Positions 54,490-63,032 are shown, numbered from the stretch's first letter. The stretch is DNA of 64,000 nucleotides from Deltaproteobacteria bacterium HGW-Deltaproteobacteria-2 (GCA_002840505.1 PHBC01000001.1:561901-625900); one strand, 5' to 3'. Translations and numbers: made by a program. Notes: generated by a model not told the origin, from the letters alone.

Positions 54490-55860
54490 ATGAAGAAACT
54501 TTGGTTAGTTTTGTTGTCGCTGGGGTTGATCATGGCCTTCGGTGTGTCAGCCTTCGCGGTTGACGTTAAGGTTAGCGGTGAATATTATGCCGCCGGAATG
54601 TATTTAAACAAAGTCGGGGTTGACGAGCATCCCGGTGACGAGCAAATAAGCACAGCGTTCTTTTTTCAGAGACTGCGCGTCGGAACCGATTTTGTCGTAT
54701 CTCCCTCACTAAAGCTGGTTACCCGTTTTGATGCCATGGAAAGAATCTGGGGCGGCGCCAGATCAAATCCTCAAGATTATGATATGTGGCAATCTGCAGG
54801 GACTTATGCGGAAAACGAAAACATTGCTTTCGACATTGTTTATATTGATTACAATTCTCTCATAGGCCGATTTCAGATTGGTTATATGCCGGATTATGTC
54901 TGGGGAACCGTTTTCAACAATTGGTCCACTCATCCCACCGGACAAATTAAATACTCAGTACCAGTCGGGCCATTTACTCTTATCGCCATTTACGCAAAAG
55001 AATGGGATAACAGCTACAGCGCTCTGAATTCTTCATACACTGAGGATACTGATGTGGATGCGGATTCCTACCGGATTGGCGGAATATACAAATTCAACAC
55101 CGATAAGGTCAAGGGTGAAACCGGTATTCTTTTCGGATACGACCGCGACGCGACAGACAAAACCGACGGCTATCCCGACGCCTATCTGAGACGCGGATAT
55201 TATATTCAGCCTTATTTCAAGGTCAAGGTCGGACCGGTTGATCTTCAGGGTGAAGTCGGTTATGAATTCGGAGATTACAAATGGGAAGATAACTCACCTA
55301 ATACCAATGTGAACATCAGTGCACTTAGTGTCTTTCTTGATGCCACCGCCAATTTAGGCATGTTTTATGCGGGAGGATCCTTTGCTTATGTCTCCGGTGA
55401 TGATCCCGGCACAGCAGATAAACTGGAAGGTACTTATGGAGCCGGTTTGGATTGGAATCCCTGCCTGATTCTTTTTAACAATGATGTTCTTGGTTACTGG
55501 TTAGGCGGTGTTTACGGACACACCAGTACACAAGTCAGCGGCCCGATGAACAATGCCTGGTTCTTCCAGGGCAGAATCGGTATGAAGCCCACTCCGCAGT
55601 GGGATCTCATGCTGGCAGTATCCTATGCGACAGCTGATAAAAAAGTGTCTGGCTTCGGAATTGATATTAACGAAGTTGCCAACGGCACCTACGGTACGGA
55701 AATTGACCTTGTCGGTACTTATAAAATTACCAATAACCTGTCCTATATGCTGGGCGTGGGTTATCTCTTTACCGGTGATTACTATAAAGGTGTGGACCGG
55801 CCAGTTGACAACATTGTTGACGACTACATGCTCATCAATAAGCTTGTCCTTAGTTTCTAA
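54490..55860 (+). CDS. Outer-membrane porin, tandem paralogue 6
   Basis: A 456-residue porin. Signal peptide MKKLWLVLLSLGLIMAFGVS ends AFA. The otherwise invariant SPCLKLV Cys is Ser here (SPSLKLVTRF), while the second Cys (GLDWNPCLIL) stays, so the disulfide suggested for the others cannot form. Other blocks are MERIWGGARSNP, NAWFFQGRIGMKPTPQWD and ITNNLSYMLGVGYLFTG, ending KLVLSF. In the middle it resembles copy 2 (for example VWGTVFNNW and DRDATDK), although its promoter region copies that of paralogue 5, suggesting recombination between copies. Confidence 0.9.
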   Translation: MKKLWLVLLSLGLIMAFGVSAFAVDVKVSGEYYAAGMYLNKVGVDEHPGDEQISTAFFFQRLRVGTDFVVSPSLKLVTRFDAMERIWGGARSNPQDYDMWQSAGTYAENENIAFDIVYIDYNSLIGRFQIGYMPDYVWGTVFNNWSTHPTGQIKYSVPVGPFTLIAIYAKEWDNSYSALNSSYTEDTDVDADSYRIGGIYKFNTDKVKGETGILFGYDRDATDKTDGYPDAYLRRGYYIQPYFKVKVGPVDLQGEVGYEFGDYKWEDNSPNTNVNISALSVFLDATANLGMFYAGGSFAYVSGDDPGTADKLEGTYGAGLDWNPCLILFNNDVLGYWLGGVYGHTSTQVSGPMNNAWFFQGRIGMKPTPQWDLMLAVSYATADKKVSGFGIDINEVANGTYGTEIDLVGTYKITNNLSYMLGVGYLFTGDYYKGVDRPVDNIVDDYMLINKLVLSF

Positions 55861-55884
55861 GAGAAAAGTTTCTTAAATTTCAAA

Positions 55885-55924
55885 TTACCCTCGGGAGGAC
55901 GAACCTTCCGGGGGTAATTTTTTT
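55885..55924 (+). terminator. Rho-independent terminator after porin 6
   Basis: TTACCCTCGGGAGG pairs imperfectly with CCTTCCGGGGGTAA, followed by TTTTTTT. Confidence 0.85.
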
Positions 55925-56024
55925 GACTAATCCTCATAAAATGTGATAAACAAATCACCACAGTGATTTATATAATACATTGTTGGAAGTACTAAGATAA
56001 AGATTTAATAAAGGAAGTCCCCCC

Positions 56025-57668
56025 ATCAACAAGATTTACGGAAATACAACAGGTTTACGCGCCGCGCAAATAAAACAGATTGAACGCCTCGGCCACAAAG
56101 GCATCCCGCCGGAAAATATCATAACTAACGATCTGGCCCGGCAATTATCTTCTATCTCCCGTGAAATCAACCGGCAAATCGGCTTGCTCATCAGCCGCAA
56201 GGGCGAAATCAGTTCCGTTATCGTCGGCGATCATAAAAGTATTTTAATTCCTAATCTGGACGGATTTCGTTCTTCCTCTCTGCGCTTTAAAGGATTGCGG
56301 CTGATTCACACGCATTTAAACGGCGAAGAACTTTCGGACGAGGATTTAACAGACTTGTCCCATCTGCGGCTGGATCTTATCGGCGCGCTGGAAGTCAAGC
56401 AGGAAGGCTCTCCCGGCGTGATACACTGGGCGCATCTCATCGCAGAAAATCCAGATGGAGACTACTGGCTGATTATGAAGCCCGAAGAACCGCACCGGCT
56501 GCAGATAAATTTTCTTTCCTTCATTCAGGCACTGGAAGATGAGTTTGCAAGGAAACAGAAAGCACGGAAAATTGACGCGGTGGAAAAAGCCATTCTTCTG
56601 CGTGTGGAGAAGAATCCGCTCGCCGGAGCTGAAACATCGCTTGCGGAACTGGCCCAACTGGCGCGCACATGCGGCGTCGAAGTTTTTGATTCCATCGTGC
56701 AGTATCGTCCTCAACCCGACCCTAAATTCATGGTCGGACGGGGAAAGCTATCCGCCATCGATCTGAGGGCTTCGCAAATCGGCGCCAACATGCTCATCTT
56801 CGACCACGAGCTGACGCCGGCACAGGCGCGTTCCATCAGCAATTTTACCGGCTTGAAAATAATTGACCGTACTCAGGTCATTCTGGATATCTTCGCGCGG
56901 CGCGCGCACAGCCGCGAAGGAAAAATTCAGGTGGAACTGGCGCAGCTCAGATACCGCCTGCCGCGCCTGACTCATGTGGATACTTCCCTTTCCCGTCTGG
57001 CCGGCGGCATCGGTGGCATTGGTCCGGGCGAAACAAAACTGGAAATTGACCGCCGCCGCATCCGCGAGCGTATTCACCGCCTGGAAAAGGATTTAAAAGC
57101 GATAACAAAATCGCGGCGGCAACGCTCCAGCAGAAGAGAAAAAACAGGACTGCCCATTATTTCCATCGTCGGCTACACCAACGCCGGCAAGTCCACACTG
57201 CTCAACACCCTGACCCAAAGCTCGGTTTTAGTTGAAGATAAACTCTTCGCTACGCTGGACACAAAAAGCGCCCGCCTGCGTTTTCCTCAGGACACGGAAG
57301 CGATTATCACCGACACGGTCGGTTTTATCCGCAGTCTGCCGGAGGAATTATTCACCGCTTTCCGGGCAACGCTGGACGAGCTGCTCGATGCCGACATTCT
57401 CCTGCATGTTATCGATGCAAGCAGCAGCCAGTTTGAAGAGCAAATCGCCGCCGTGGAAAAAATTCTGGAAGATCTGGAAATTAACGGCAAGCCAACTATC
57501 CGGGTGCTCAATAAATCCGATCGCGTTGCCGACAAAGAAATGCTTCAAAATCTCTGTCGTCGTCTGGATGCTGTCGCTGTTTCGGCGCTGGATAAACGAA
57601 CTCTTTTCGTATTGATGGAAAAAATAGAATCGCAGTTATCCGTTAACCACCCCTTTTCAGCCCGCTAA
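56025..57668 (+). CDS. hflX: GTPase HflX (non-canonical ATC start likely)
   Basis: About 547 residues if read from 56025. The GTPase domain is complete: GYTNAGKSTLLNTL (G1), DTVGFIRSLP (G3), NKSDRV (G4) and VSALD (G5), after the HflX domain with KFMVGRGKL, IFDHELTPAQARS and AGGIGGIGPGETKLE. HflX binds ribosomes and splits stalled 70S particles under stress. The family N-terminus (IYGNTTGLRAAQIKQIERLG) is encoded from 56034, but this frame has no ATG, GTG or TTG between the stop at 55998 and TTG 56184. ATC 56025 lies 7 bp after AAGGAAG, giving (M)NKIYGN, so ATC may start translation; otherwise a 53-residue truncation from TTG 56184 or a base error applies. Confidence 0.9.
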   Translation: MNKIYGNTTGLRAAQIKQIERLGHKGIPPENIITNDLARQLSSISREINRQIGLLISRKGEISSVIVGDHKSILIPNLDGFRSSSLRFKGLRLIHTHLNGEELSDEDLTDLSHLRLDLIGALEVKQEGSPGVIHWAHLIAENPDGDYWLIMKPEEPHRLQINFLSFIQALEDEFARKQKARKIDAVEKAILLRVEKNPLAGAETSLAELAQLARTCGVEVFDSIVQYRPQPDPKFMVGRGKLSAIDLRASQIGANMLIFDHELTPAQARSISNFTGLKIIDRTQVILDIFARRAHSREGKIQVELAQLRYRLPRLTHVDTSLSRLAGGIGGIGPGETKLEIDRRRIRERIHRLEKDLKAITKSRRQRSSRREKTGLPIISIVGYTNAGKSTLLNTLTQSSVLVEDKLFATLDTKSARLRFPQDTEAIITDTVGFIRSLPEELFTAFRATLDELLDADILLHVIDASSSQFEEQIAAVEKILEDLEINGKPTIRVLNKSDRVADKEMLQNLCRRLDAVAVSALDKRTLFVLMEKIESQLSVNHPFSAR

Positions 57669-57710
57669 TTTTATGCTAAGGAGAAGATATAAAGATATGG
57701 TTAGTTATTC

Positions 57711-58271
57711 ATGAACAAGGAATTTGTTGAAATCCGCTGGCATGGCCGCGGCGGCCAGGGCGCCATAACGGCGGCAAAGATTGTTGCCGGAGCTGCCTTT
57801 ATTTCCGGTTATTCAGGAGTTGTTATGGCCCCAACTTTCGGCACGGAGCGCCGTGGAGCGCCGGTTACGACATCTCTGAAAATATCCAAAGAAAAAATTT
57901 ACGATTTATCACCCATCGAAGAGCCGGATATTGTTGTTGTTCTTGACCACCTGCTGCTTTCCGAAGGGGATGTAACCTGCGGCCTCAAACCCGGTGGAAT
58001 CATCGTTTTGAACACACCAAAAGCTTTTGAAACATACAGTTTCAAAAATTACAGGCTGGCAACAGCAGATATAACGGCTATATCGGTAGAGGCTGGCCTT
58101 CCTCATGGTATAATCAATACGGGAATTATCGGTTCATTTGCGAAAGCCACAAATCTCCTGAATTTTGATACTCTGACTAAAGGCATTGAAGAGGAATTCA
58201 GGACAAGAAATCCCCAAAAGAACTCATTAGCCGCCAAAATAGCCTTTGAAAAAACTGTGACGCGAGATTGA
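57711..58271 (+). CDS. 2-oxoacid:ferredoxin oxidoreductase gamma subunit
   Basis: A 186-residue gamma subunit. EIRWHGRGGQGAITAAKIVA at the N-terminus is the family hallmark, followed by APTFGTERRGAPVTTSLKIS and NTGIIGSFAKATNLL. In the pyruvate/2-oxoisovalerate:ferredoxin oxidoreductase complex this subunit, with alpha, helps bind CoA; the complex makes or uses acetyl-CoA (or another acyl-CoA) with reduced ferredoxin. It is the first gene of a gamma-delta-alpha-beta operon; the delta gene overlaps or follows its stop by 2 bp. Substrate identity is open. Confidence 0.93.
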   Translation: MNKEFVEIRWHGRGGQGAITAAKIVAGAAFISGYSGVVMAPTFGTERRGAPVTTSLKISKEKIYDLSPIEEPDIVVVLDHLLLSEGDVTCGLKPGGIIVLNTPKAFETYSFKNYRLATADITAISVEAGLPHGIINTGIIGSFAKATNLLNFDTLTKGIEEEFRTRNPQKNSLAAKIAFEKTVTRD

Positions 58272-58273
58272 AA

Positions 58274-58582
58274 ATGGGTACCAGAAACTACAGAAGAAAA
58301 ACGTCCCACAGCGAACCCGGGCCGGGTGACGGCGGAAGAACCGGTTCATGGAGGGTGGAGCGGCCGGTATTAAATACGAGCCTCTGTATCCCCTGCAAGA
58401 GGAAAACAGAGGCCTGTTTTATGTGCTGGCTTTTCTGCCCGGAGATTGTCATCTCCCGGACTATACCGCCGAAAATCGATCTGGAATACTGCAAAGGATG
58501 TGGTATCTGCGCTGAAGAATGCCCGACCAAAGCCATCACGATGGTTGACGAAGCGGCATTCTCAAAAGAGGAAAAGGATTAG
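58274..58582 (+). CDS. 2-oxoacid:ferredoxin oxidoreductase delta subunit (2x[4Fe-4S] ferredoxin)
   Basis: About 102 residues. CKGCGICAEECPTKAITM near residue 74 is a standard 4Fe-4S motif. The other cluster reads CIPCKRKTEACFMCWLFCPE near 38: C-x2-C and C-x2-C-x3-CP are separated by six residues, unlike the compact C-x2-C-x2-C-x3-CP of most PorD subunits. It should carry electrons from the TPP site to free ferredoxin. ATG 58274 is preferred to TTG 58268, which overlaps the gamma stop. It is followed 5 bp later by the alpha gene. Confidence 0.9.
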   Translation: MGTRNYRRKTSHSEPGPGDGGRTGSWRVERPVLNTSLCIPCKRKTEACFMCWLFCPEIVISRTIPPKIDLEYCKGCGICAEECPTKAITMVDEAAFSKEEKD

Positions 58583-58587
58583 GTGCA

Positions 58588-59787
58588 ATGCATATTATAG
58601 AAAACGGAAATGTTGCCGCAGCGTTGGGCGTCCTGCTTTGCCGTGCCAATGTTATTGCCGCCTATCCCATTACTCCTCAGACTCCCCTGACAGAAAAACT
58701 CTCCGAGTATGTGGAATCAGGTAAAATGAAAGCCGAATACATTCCGGTTGAAAGCGAACATTCGGCTCTGGCCGTGTGCATTGCCGCATCATCAGCCGGA
58801 GGAAGATCCTTTACCGCCACCAGCGCCAACGGGCTGCTCTATATGCACGAACAGGTTCAGTGGGCGGCAGGCGCCAGACTTCCCATTGTAATGTGCGTTG
58901 TTAACCGCGCGGTAGGCGCTCCATGGAATGTCTGGAATGATCAGCAGGACTCGATTTCACAGCGAGACACCGGTTGGATGCAGATATATTGCGCTGACCA
59001 TCAACAAATTATTGACTCGGTTATCAAAGCCTATTGGCTCGCGGAGAAGGTAAGCATCCCGATTATGGTCTGCTATGACGGCTATATTCTATCTCATACA
59101 TACATGCCCTTTGATGTGCCGGATCAGGAAAAGGTTGATGCCTTTCTGCCGCCGTTTAAACCGGATTACGCTCTGAATCCCGATGAGCCTGCCAATCTCA
59201 ATACAGTAACTCTTCCTGACGTCCGGCTTGATGTCCGTGGTGAGCTCGCTCACGGATATATGGAAATCAGATATCTGCTTCATGAAGAAATGCGAAAAGC
59301 ACTTACCGTGGCCGCGGAAGCGGAAAAAAGATTTGCCGGTATATTTGGCCGGGGCGGCAACCCTTATATAGAACCTTATCTTTGTGATGACGCAGAATAT
59401 ATTGCTGTGGGATTGGGTTCTCTGACCTATCAGTTGCGTGTTTGCGTGGATGCCTTGAGAAAAGAAGGCATCAAAGTCGGCGTTATGGGCGTTCGTTTTT
59501 ACCGGCCATTCCCGGATGTTGCTCTGGCCAACGCTCTGAAAGGAAAAAAAGGCGTAATCGTTTTTGAAAAGGCGTTGAGCTATGGTTATGAAGGAGCACT
59601 TTTCTCAGATTTAAAATCTGCACTTTATGAACATCTCTCGGGCACAGACGCATTGCCGGTTGTTCAGAATTTTATTTTGGGAATAGGCAACCGCGAAATT
59701 CGGACAGAAGATTTAACACAACACCTTCGGGCAGCGACAAAAGGCAGGGTTGCTCAGGAACCCGTTTGGATAGGGCTCAAACTTTAG
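58588..59787 (+). CDS. 2-oxoacid:ferredoxin oxidoreductase alpha subunit
   Basis: A 399-residue alpha subunit. ENGNVAAALGVLLCRANVIA at the start, AAYPITPQTPLTEKLSEYV, YIPVESEHSALAVCIAASSA and TATSANGLLYMHEQVQWAAG form the pyrimidine-binding domain of the TPP enzyme; VGAPWNVWNDQQDS follows. MGVRFYRPFPDVALANAL near 300 is in the typical C-terminal domain. Together with the beta subunit it forms the active site for decarboxylating a 2-oxoacid, most simply pyruvate. The unlinked four-subunit format is the archaeal/anaerobic type. Confidence 0.94.
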   Translation: MHIIENGNVAAALGVLLCRANVIAAYPITPQTPLTEKLSEYVESGKMKAEYIPVESEHSALAVCIAASSAGGRSFTATSANGLLYMHEQVQWAAGARLPIVMCVVNRAVGAPWNVWNDQQDSISQRDTGWMQIYCADHQQIIDSVIKAYWLAEKVSIPIMVCYDGYILSHTYMPFDVPDQEKVDAFLPPFKPDYALNPDEPANLNTVTLPDVRLDVRGELAHGYMEIRYLLHEEMRKALTVAAEAEKRFAGIFGRGGNPYIEPYLCDDAEYIAVGLGSLTYQLRVCVDALRKEGIKVGVMGVRFYRPFPDVALANALKGKKGVIVFEKALSYGYEGALFSDLKSALYEHLSGTDALPVVQNFILGIGNREIRTEDLTQHLRAATKGRVAQEPVWIGLKL

Positions 59788-59852
59788 GAGAATTTCACCA
59801 GTTTTCAAACTGGTTATTCATGAAAGAAACTGAACAAAATTGGCACAGTTTC

Positions 59853-59948
59853 TTCTTCCCCCTTTTTAAAAGGGGGATTGAGGGGGATTTTTAATCGGTG
59901 CAATCCCGTAAAAATCTCCCCTAACCCCTCTTTACAAAAGAGGAGAAT
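59853..59948. repeat. Inverted G/C-run repeat between the alpha and beta subunit genes
   Basis: TTCCCCCTTTTTAAAAGGGG with GATTGAGGGGGATTTTTAA is mirrored by AAAAATCTCCCCTAACCCCT and CTTTACAAAAGAGGAGA. Such C5/G5 blocks around an AT core form two facing hairpins. The element interrupts the por operon; its last bases overlap the region where the beta gene might start. Confidence 0.65.
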
Positions 59949-60003
59949 TCAATACATGCCACCAACGAAACCCTTGCTGGCATTAAAGTTTCTTGGAGAA
60001 TCA

Positions 60004-60906
60004 ATGCAGGCGAAGACTACAATTTTAAGTTTACCGACAGAAGAATTTGTCCATCCGGGAACAAGAGCATGTACCGGCTGCGCCCTGGCCATCGCCTACA
60101 GGATAGGCCTCAAGGCTCTGGGGAAAGACACGATCCTTGTTGTGCCGCCGAGTTGTCTTACGGTCCTTCAGGGGCTCTTTCCGATTGCCTCGACAAAGCT
60201 TCCCTGCCTGAATGTAACCTTTGCCTCCACAGCCGCTGCAGCCACAGGAGTTTTGGCCACACTGAAGGTACAGGGCAAGGATAAGATTAAGGTAGCCGCA
60301 TGGGCAGGCGATGGCGGAACGAGCGACATCGGTTTGCAGGCTTTATCGGGCGCGGCAGAACGTGGCGATAACTTTATCTACCTTTGCTACGATAATGAAG
60401 GGTATATGAACACCGGTGTTCAACGTTCAGGCACAACCCCTATCGGCGCCATAACCGCAAACACGCCTTTTCAGGGGAAGCTGCAACAGAAAAAGGATGT
60501 ACCGGCAATCATGGCAGCACATAACTTAAGCTATGTTGCCACTTGCTCTGCCGCCTACCCCCTGGACCTTTTCGACAAGATAAGAAAATGCGTTGATATG
60601 CCGGGCACCAAATACATTCACATCCATATTCCCTGCCCGCCGGGATGGGGATATGACCCTCGATATGGAGTCAAGATCGGCCGGCTTGCCGTGGAAACCG
60701 GATATTATGATCTCTATGAAATAGTCCATGGTGAGTTCAAACTGACTGCAGCGTCCGAAAAGCTGGTGGAAAAACGCAAGCTGATACCGGTGCGTGAATA
60801 TTTCCGCACACAATCACGTTTTAAAATTATTACAGATGCACAAATCGCCGACATCCAGAAGCAGATCGAAGCGAAATGGGCTAATTACTATAAACAAGAC
60901 GAGTGA
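60004..60906 (+). CDS. 2-oxoacid:ferredoxin oxidoreductase beta subunit
   Basis: About 300 residues from ATG 60004. GTRACTGCALAIAYR near residue 19 gives the first Cys of a 4Fe-4S cluster, AWAGDGGTSDIGLQALSGAA near 99 is the TPP GDG motif, ending with LCYDNEGYMNTGVQRSG, and PCPPGWGYDP near 215 supplies another Cys. It binds TPP and the proximal cluster. ATG 60004 after GGAGAATCA is typical for the family; ATG 59956 after AGGAGAATTC also is possible, and longer starts run into the repeat. It closes the gamma-delta-alpha-beta operon. Confidence 0.92.
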   Translation: MQAKTTILSLPTEEFVHPGTRACTGCALAIAYRIGLKALGKDTILVVPPSCLTVLQGLFPIASTKLPCLNVTFASTAAAATGVLATLKVQGKDKIKVAAWAGDGGTSDIGLQALSGAAERGDNFIYLCYDNEGYMNTGVQRSGTTPIGAITANTPFQGKLQQKKDVPAIMAAHNLSYVATCSAAYPLDLFDKIRKCVDMPGTKYIHIHIPCPPGWGYDPRYGVKIGRLAVETGYYDLYEIVHGEFKLTAASEKLVEKRKLIPVREYFRTQSRFKIITDAQIADIQKQIEAKWANYYKQDE

Positions 60907-61031
60907 TGCCATCTCTAAATCAAAGCGCTATCTTTGTTGACTGCATCGCCGGCGTCCTCAACGTATGATACAATACGCCTCGTCGCCTCCTCCTTGTTGC
61001 CTCGATATCATCTTTGATTTGGCGGTGACAC
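60907..61031. mobile_element. MITE-like element sharing the GAGGCGTAT core
   Basis: The gap between convergent genes carries CTAAATCAAAG near 60915 and its inverse CTTTGATTTGG near 61012. On the minus strand its middle reads GAGGCGTAT-TGTATC-ATACGTTGAG, the same core as in the 30383-30661 element with a different six-base loop. No coding capacity. Confidence 0.6.
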
Positions 61032-61087
61032 AATTACTTCTGGCAATTGAATTTGATTGACTATCCTATATTAAAATTATTCGAACT

Positions 61088-62083
61088 TTATTTCTCGTTG
61101 ATGGATTCCTTAATCTTGAAACCGAAATGCCGTCCGCCTTCTTCGGTATAACCTAAAACTTTATCTCCCTTGGCTAATTTCACAACCGACACCGGTTCTC
61201 CGGAAGGTTGCGTCAACCTGATTGTTTCCGCGTTTTGAAGAATAATAGAAACTTCTTTGTCGCCTGCTTTCGCCACAATATTGAGCATGGGTCTTTTTTC
61301 TATTTTAAGCCTGCCTACGGTGGAAACAATGCTTTCACCTTTTTGGTTGACGATCAGGATTTCATCTCCTGTTTTGAGTTCATCAAGATACTTAGTTTTT
61401 CCGTTGGGCATCATGACATAGGCATGAACAGCACCGGCGTTGACGCGAAAAGGTCTTGGCTCGACATAGGGATTTTCGACACTTTCCGAGTGTACCAGAA
61501 AAAAAGCGTTGCTGTAATTTCCAATCAGCATACCTTCGCCCAACTTCATATCCGTAATTGTATCGATACAGACCCTGTCGCCCATGGAAACCTTTTGCAC
61601 CTCCCTGATGATAAACTCTTGCAGCACAAGTTGCGAACCAATGCCCTTGGCGAAGGCTACAATCTCTTTGATCACCGCCGGATTATCCGTACGAATGAGA
61701 ACACCCCAAACACCTTTTTCGAGGATAGTTAAGGCAACTTTTGCATCCGCCATAGACGTTACAGGGAAAACGACTTTGGCACCCTGTGCAATGATATTCT
61801 CCAACGGAATAATGGTCCAGTCCTGACTCTCTACAATAGCCGTCTGGTCTTTCAAAGAAGCTATTCTCTCTTCATCTTTTTTATTTTTGATGGTGATTTC
61901 AAGGACATCTTTTCCCAATCGCAAATCGCTTTTTTGATCATCGGCGATTACACAAATCAGTCCCAGGGCTTTTACTTTTTCGACATCATCGCTATTCACC
62001 AAAACGGCATCGACACCGCTTTCAATGGCTGTCGTCACGAGATCTTTTTTCCAGTTGCGGCAATCGAGCCATACCTTTTTCAT
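61088..62083 (-). CDS. 3-dehydroquinate synthase II (archaeal type)
   Basis: A 331-residue protein of PF01959. KKVWLDCRNWKKDLVTTAIE at the start, GVDAVLVNSDDVEKVKALG, IGNYSNAFFLVHSESVENPY near 183, EPRPFRVNAGAVHAYVMMP near 207 and the C-terminal GRLKIEKRPMLNIVAKAGDK are distinctive of this family. It oxidatively deaminates and cyclises 2-amino-3,7-dideoxy-D-threo-hept-6-ulosonate to 3-dehydroquinate with NAD, bypassing DAHP synthase and the standard AroB. Its ATG overlaps the stop of the previous gene by one base (TAATG), so the two are translationally coupled. Such pairs are known in methanogens and some anaerobic bacteria. Confidence 0.93.
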   Translation of the reverse strand: MKKVWLDCRNWKKDLVTTAIESGVDAVLVNSDDVEKVKALGLICVIADDQKSDLRLGKDVLEITIKNKKDEERIASLKDQTAIVESQDWTIIPLENIIAQGAKVVFPVTSMADAKVALTILEKGVWGVLIRTDNPAVIKEIVAFAKGIGSQLVLQEFIIREVQKVSMGDRVCIDTITDMKLGEGMLIGNYSNAFFLVHSESVENPYVEPRPFRVNAGAVHAYVMMPNGKTKYLDELKTGDEILIVNQKGESIVSTVGRLKIEKRPMLNIVAKAGDKEVSIILQNAETIRLTQPSGEPVSVVKLAKGDKVLGYTEEGGRHFGFKIKESINEK

Positions 62084-62886
62084 TATTTACCCTTTCCCTC
62101 AAGAATCGCCGTTGCGGCTTTCACGCTGGCATCCTCGTGAAGAATCGCCTTGATGGCTTTGATCATACGGGAAGGATCTTTATGCTGAAAAACATTCCGG
62201 CCAATAGAAACTCCTCCACCGCTGGCAAGGATGGCATTTTTGATATTATTTAAAACATCTATATCGCTTTTCGCCTTTTCGCCGCCTGCTATCAAAACCG
62301 GAACGCCGCAACCTTCTACAACAGAACGGAAGCTGTCGACATCACCCGTGTAACTTACCTTGACTAAATCTGCACCAAGCTCTGCCGCAACCCGGGCTGA
62401 ATGTTTAACAACAGCGACATCGCTTTCCGTCTTTATCTTCTTGCCCCGAGTATACATCATCGCCAGAAGCGGCATACCCCAGGCCTGGCATTGTTTGGAA
62501 ACTTCACCAAAATCTCTAAGCATTTCCTTTTCATCGTCGGCACCGATATTGACGTGAATGGAAACGCCATCCGCACCCAATTTGATGGCTTCTTCCACGG
62601 AACAAACCAGAACTTTCGAATTGGGATCGGGACTCAGCGACGTGCTGGCGGAAAGGTGAACTATCAGGCCGACATCGTGGCCGTGCCCGCGATGACCTGA
62701 CCGAACTACACCTTTGTGAATCACGATAGCGTTGGCACCACCATCAACCACCTTGCCAATAGTAGTCTTCATATCTACAAGACCGGATATGGGACCTGCC
62801 GTTACGCCATGATCCATAGGAACAATCAGCGTCCGGCCATTTTCACGGTTCATGATACGTTCCATCCTAATCTGTTTGCCGATCAT
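62083..62886 (-). CDS. 2-amino-3,7-dideoxy-D-threo-hept-6-ulosonate synthase (class I aldolase)
   Basis: About 267 residues. [20 protein letters not shown] near residue 16, [56 protein letters not shown] (Schiff-base Lys) and [13 protein letters not shown] follow the DeoC/FbaB aldolase family used as ADH synthase. It condenses 6-deoxy-5-ketofructose 1-phosphate with aspartate semialdehyde and passes the product to the dehydroquinate synthase II encoded next. ATG 62886 after ACAGGAGGCAACAT is clearly the start; the longer frame is not used. A fructose-bisphosphate aldolase role is possible alone, but the neighbour decides. Confidence 0.93.
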   Translation of the reverse strand: MIGKQIRMERIMNRENGRTLIVPMDHGVTAGPISGLVDMKTTIGKVVDGGANAIVIHKGVVRSGHRGHGHDVGLIVHLSASTSLSPDPNSKVLVCSVEEAIKLGADGVSIHVNIGADDEKEMLRDFGEVSKQCQAWGMPLLAMMYTRGKKIKTESDVAVVKHSARVAAELGADLVKVSYTGDVDSFRSVVEGCGVPVLIAGGEKAKSDIDVLNNIKNAILASGGGVSIGRNVFQHKDPSRMIKAIKAILHEDASVKAATAILEGKGK

Positions 62887-63032
62887 ATGTTGCCTCCTGT
62901 GATTTTTATAATTAAGAAAATAAGATTTGATACTGCGTTTATTGTCAAAGACAAAACACAATGTCAAGATTATTTTAAACAATCGCGGAATAAACCAAGT
63001 AAATTCTTCTAATTAGACCCTTTCAGATATTG

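Noticed and set aside
45194-55860. Possible CRISPR-like or satellite array from the regular spacing of repeated sequence
   Set aside because: The repeated units are coding porin genes and their terminators at about 1.5-2.2 kb spacing, not short repeats with unique spacers.
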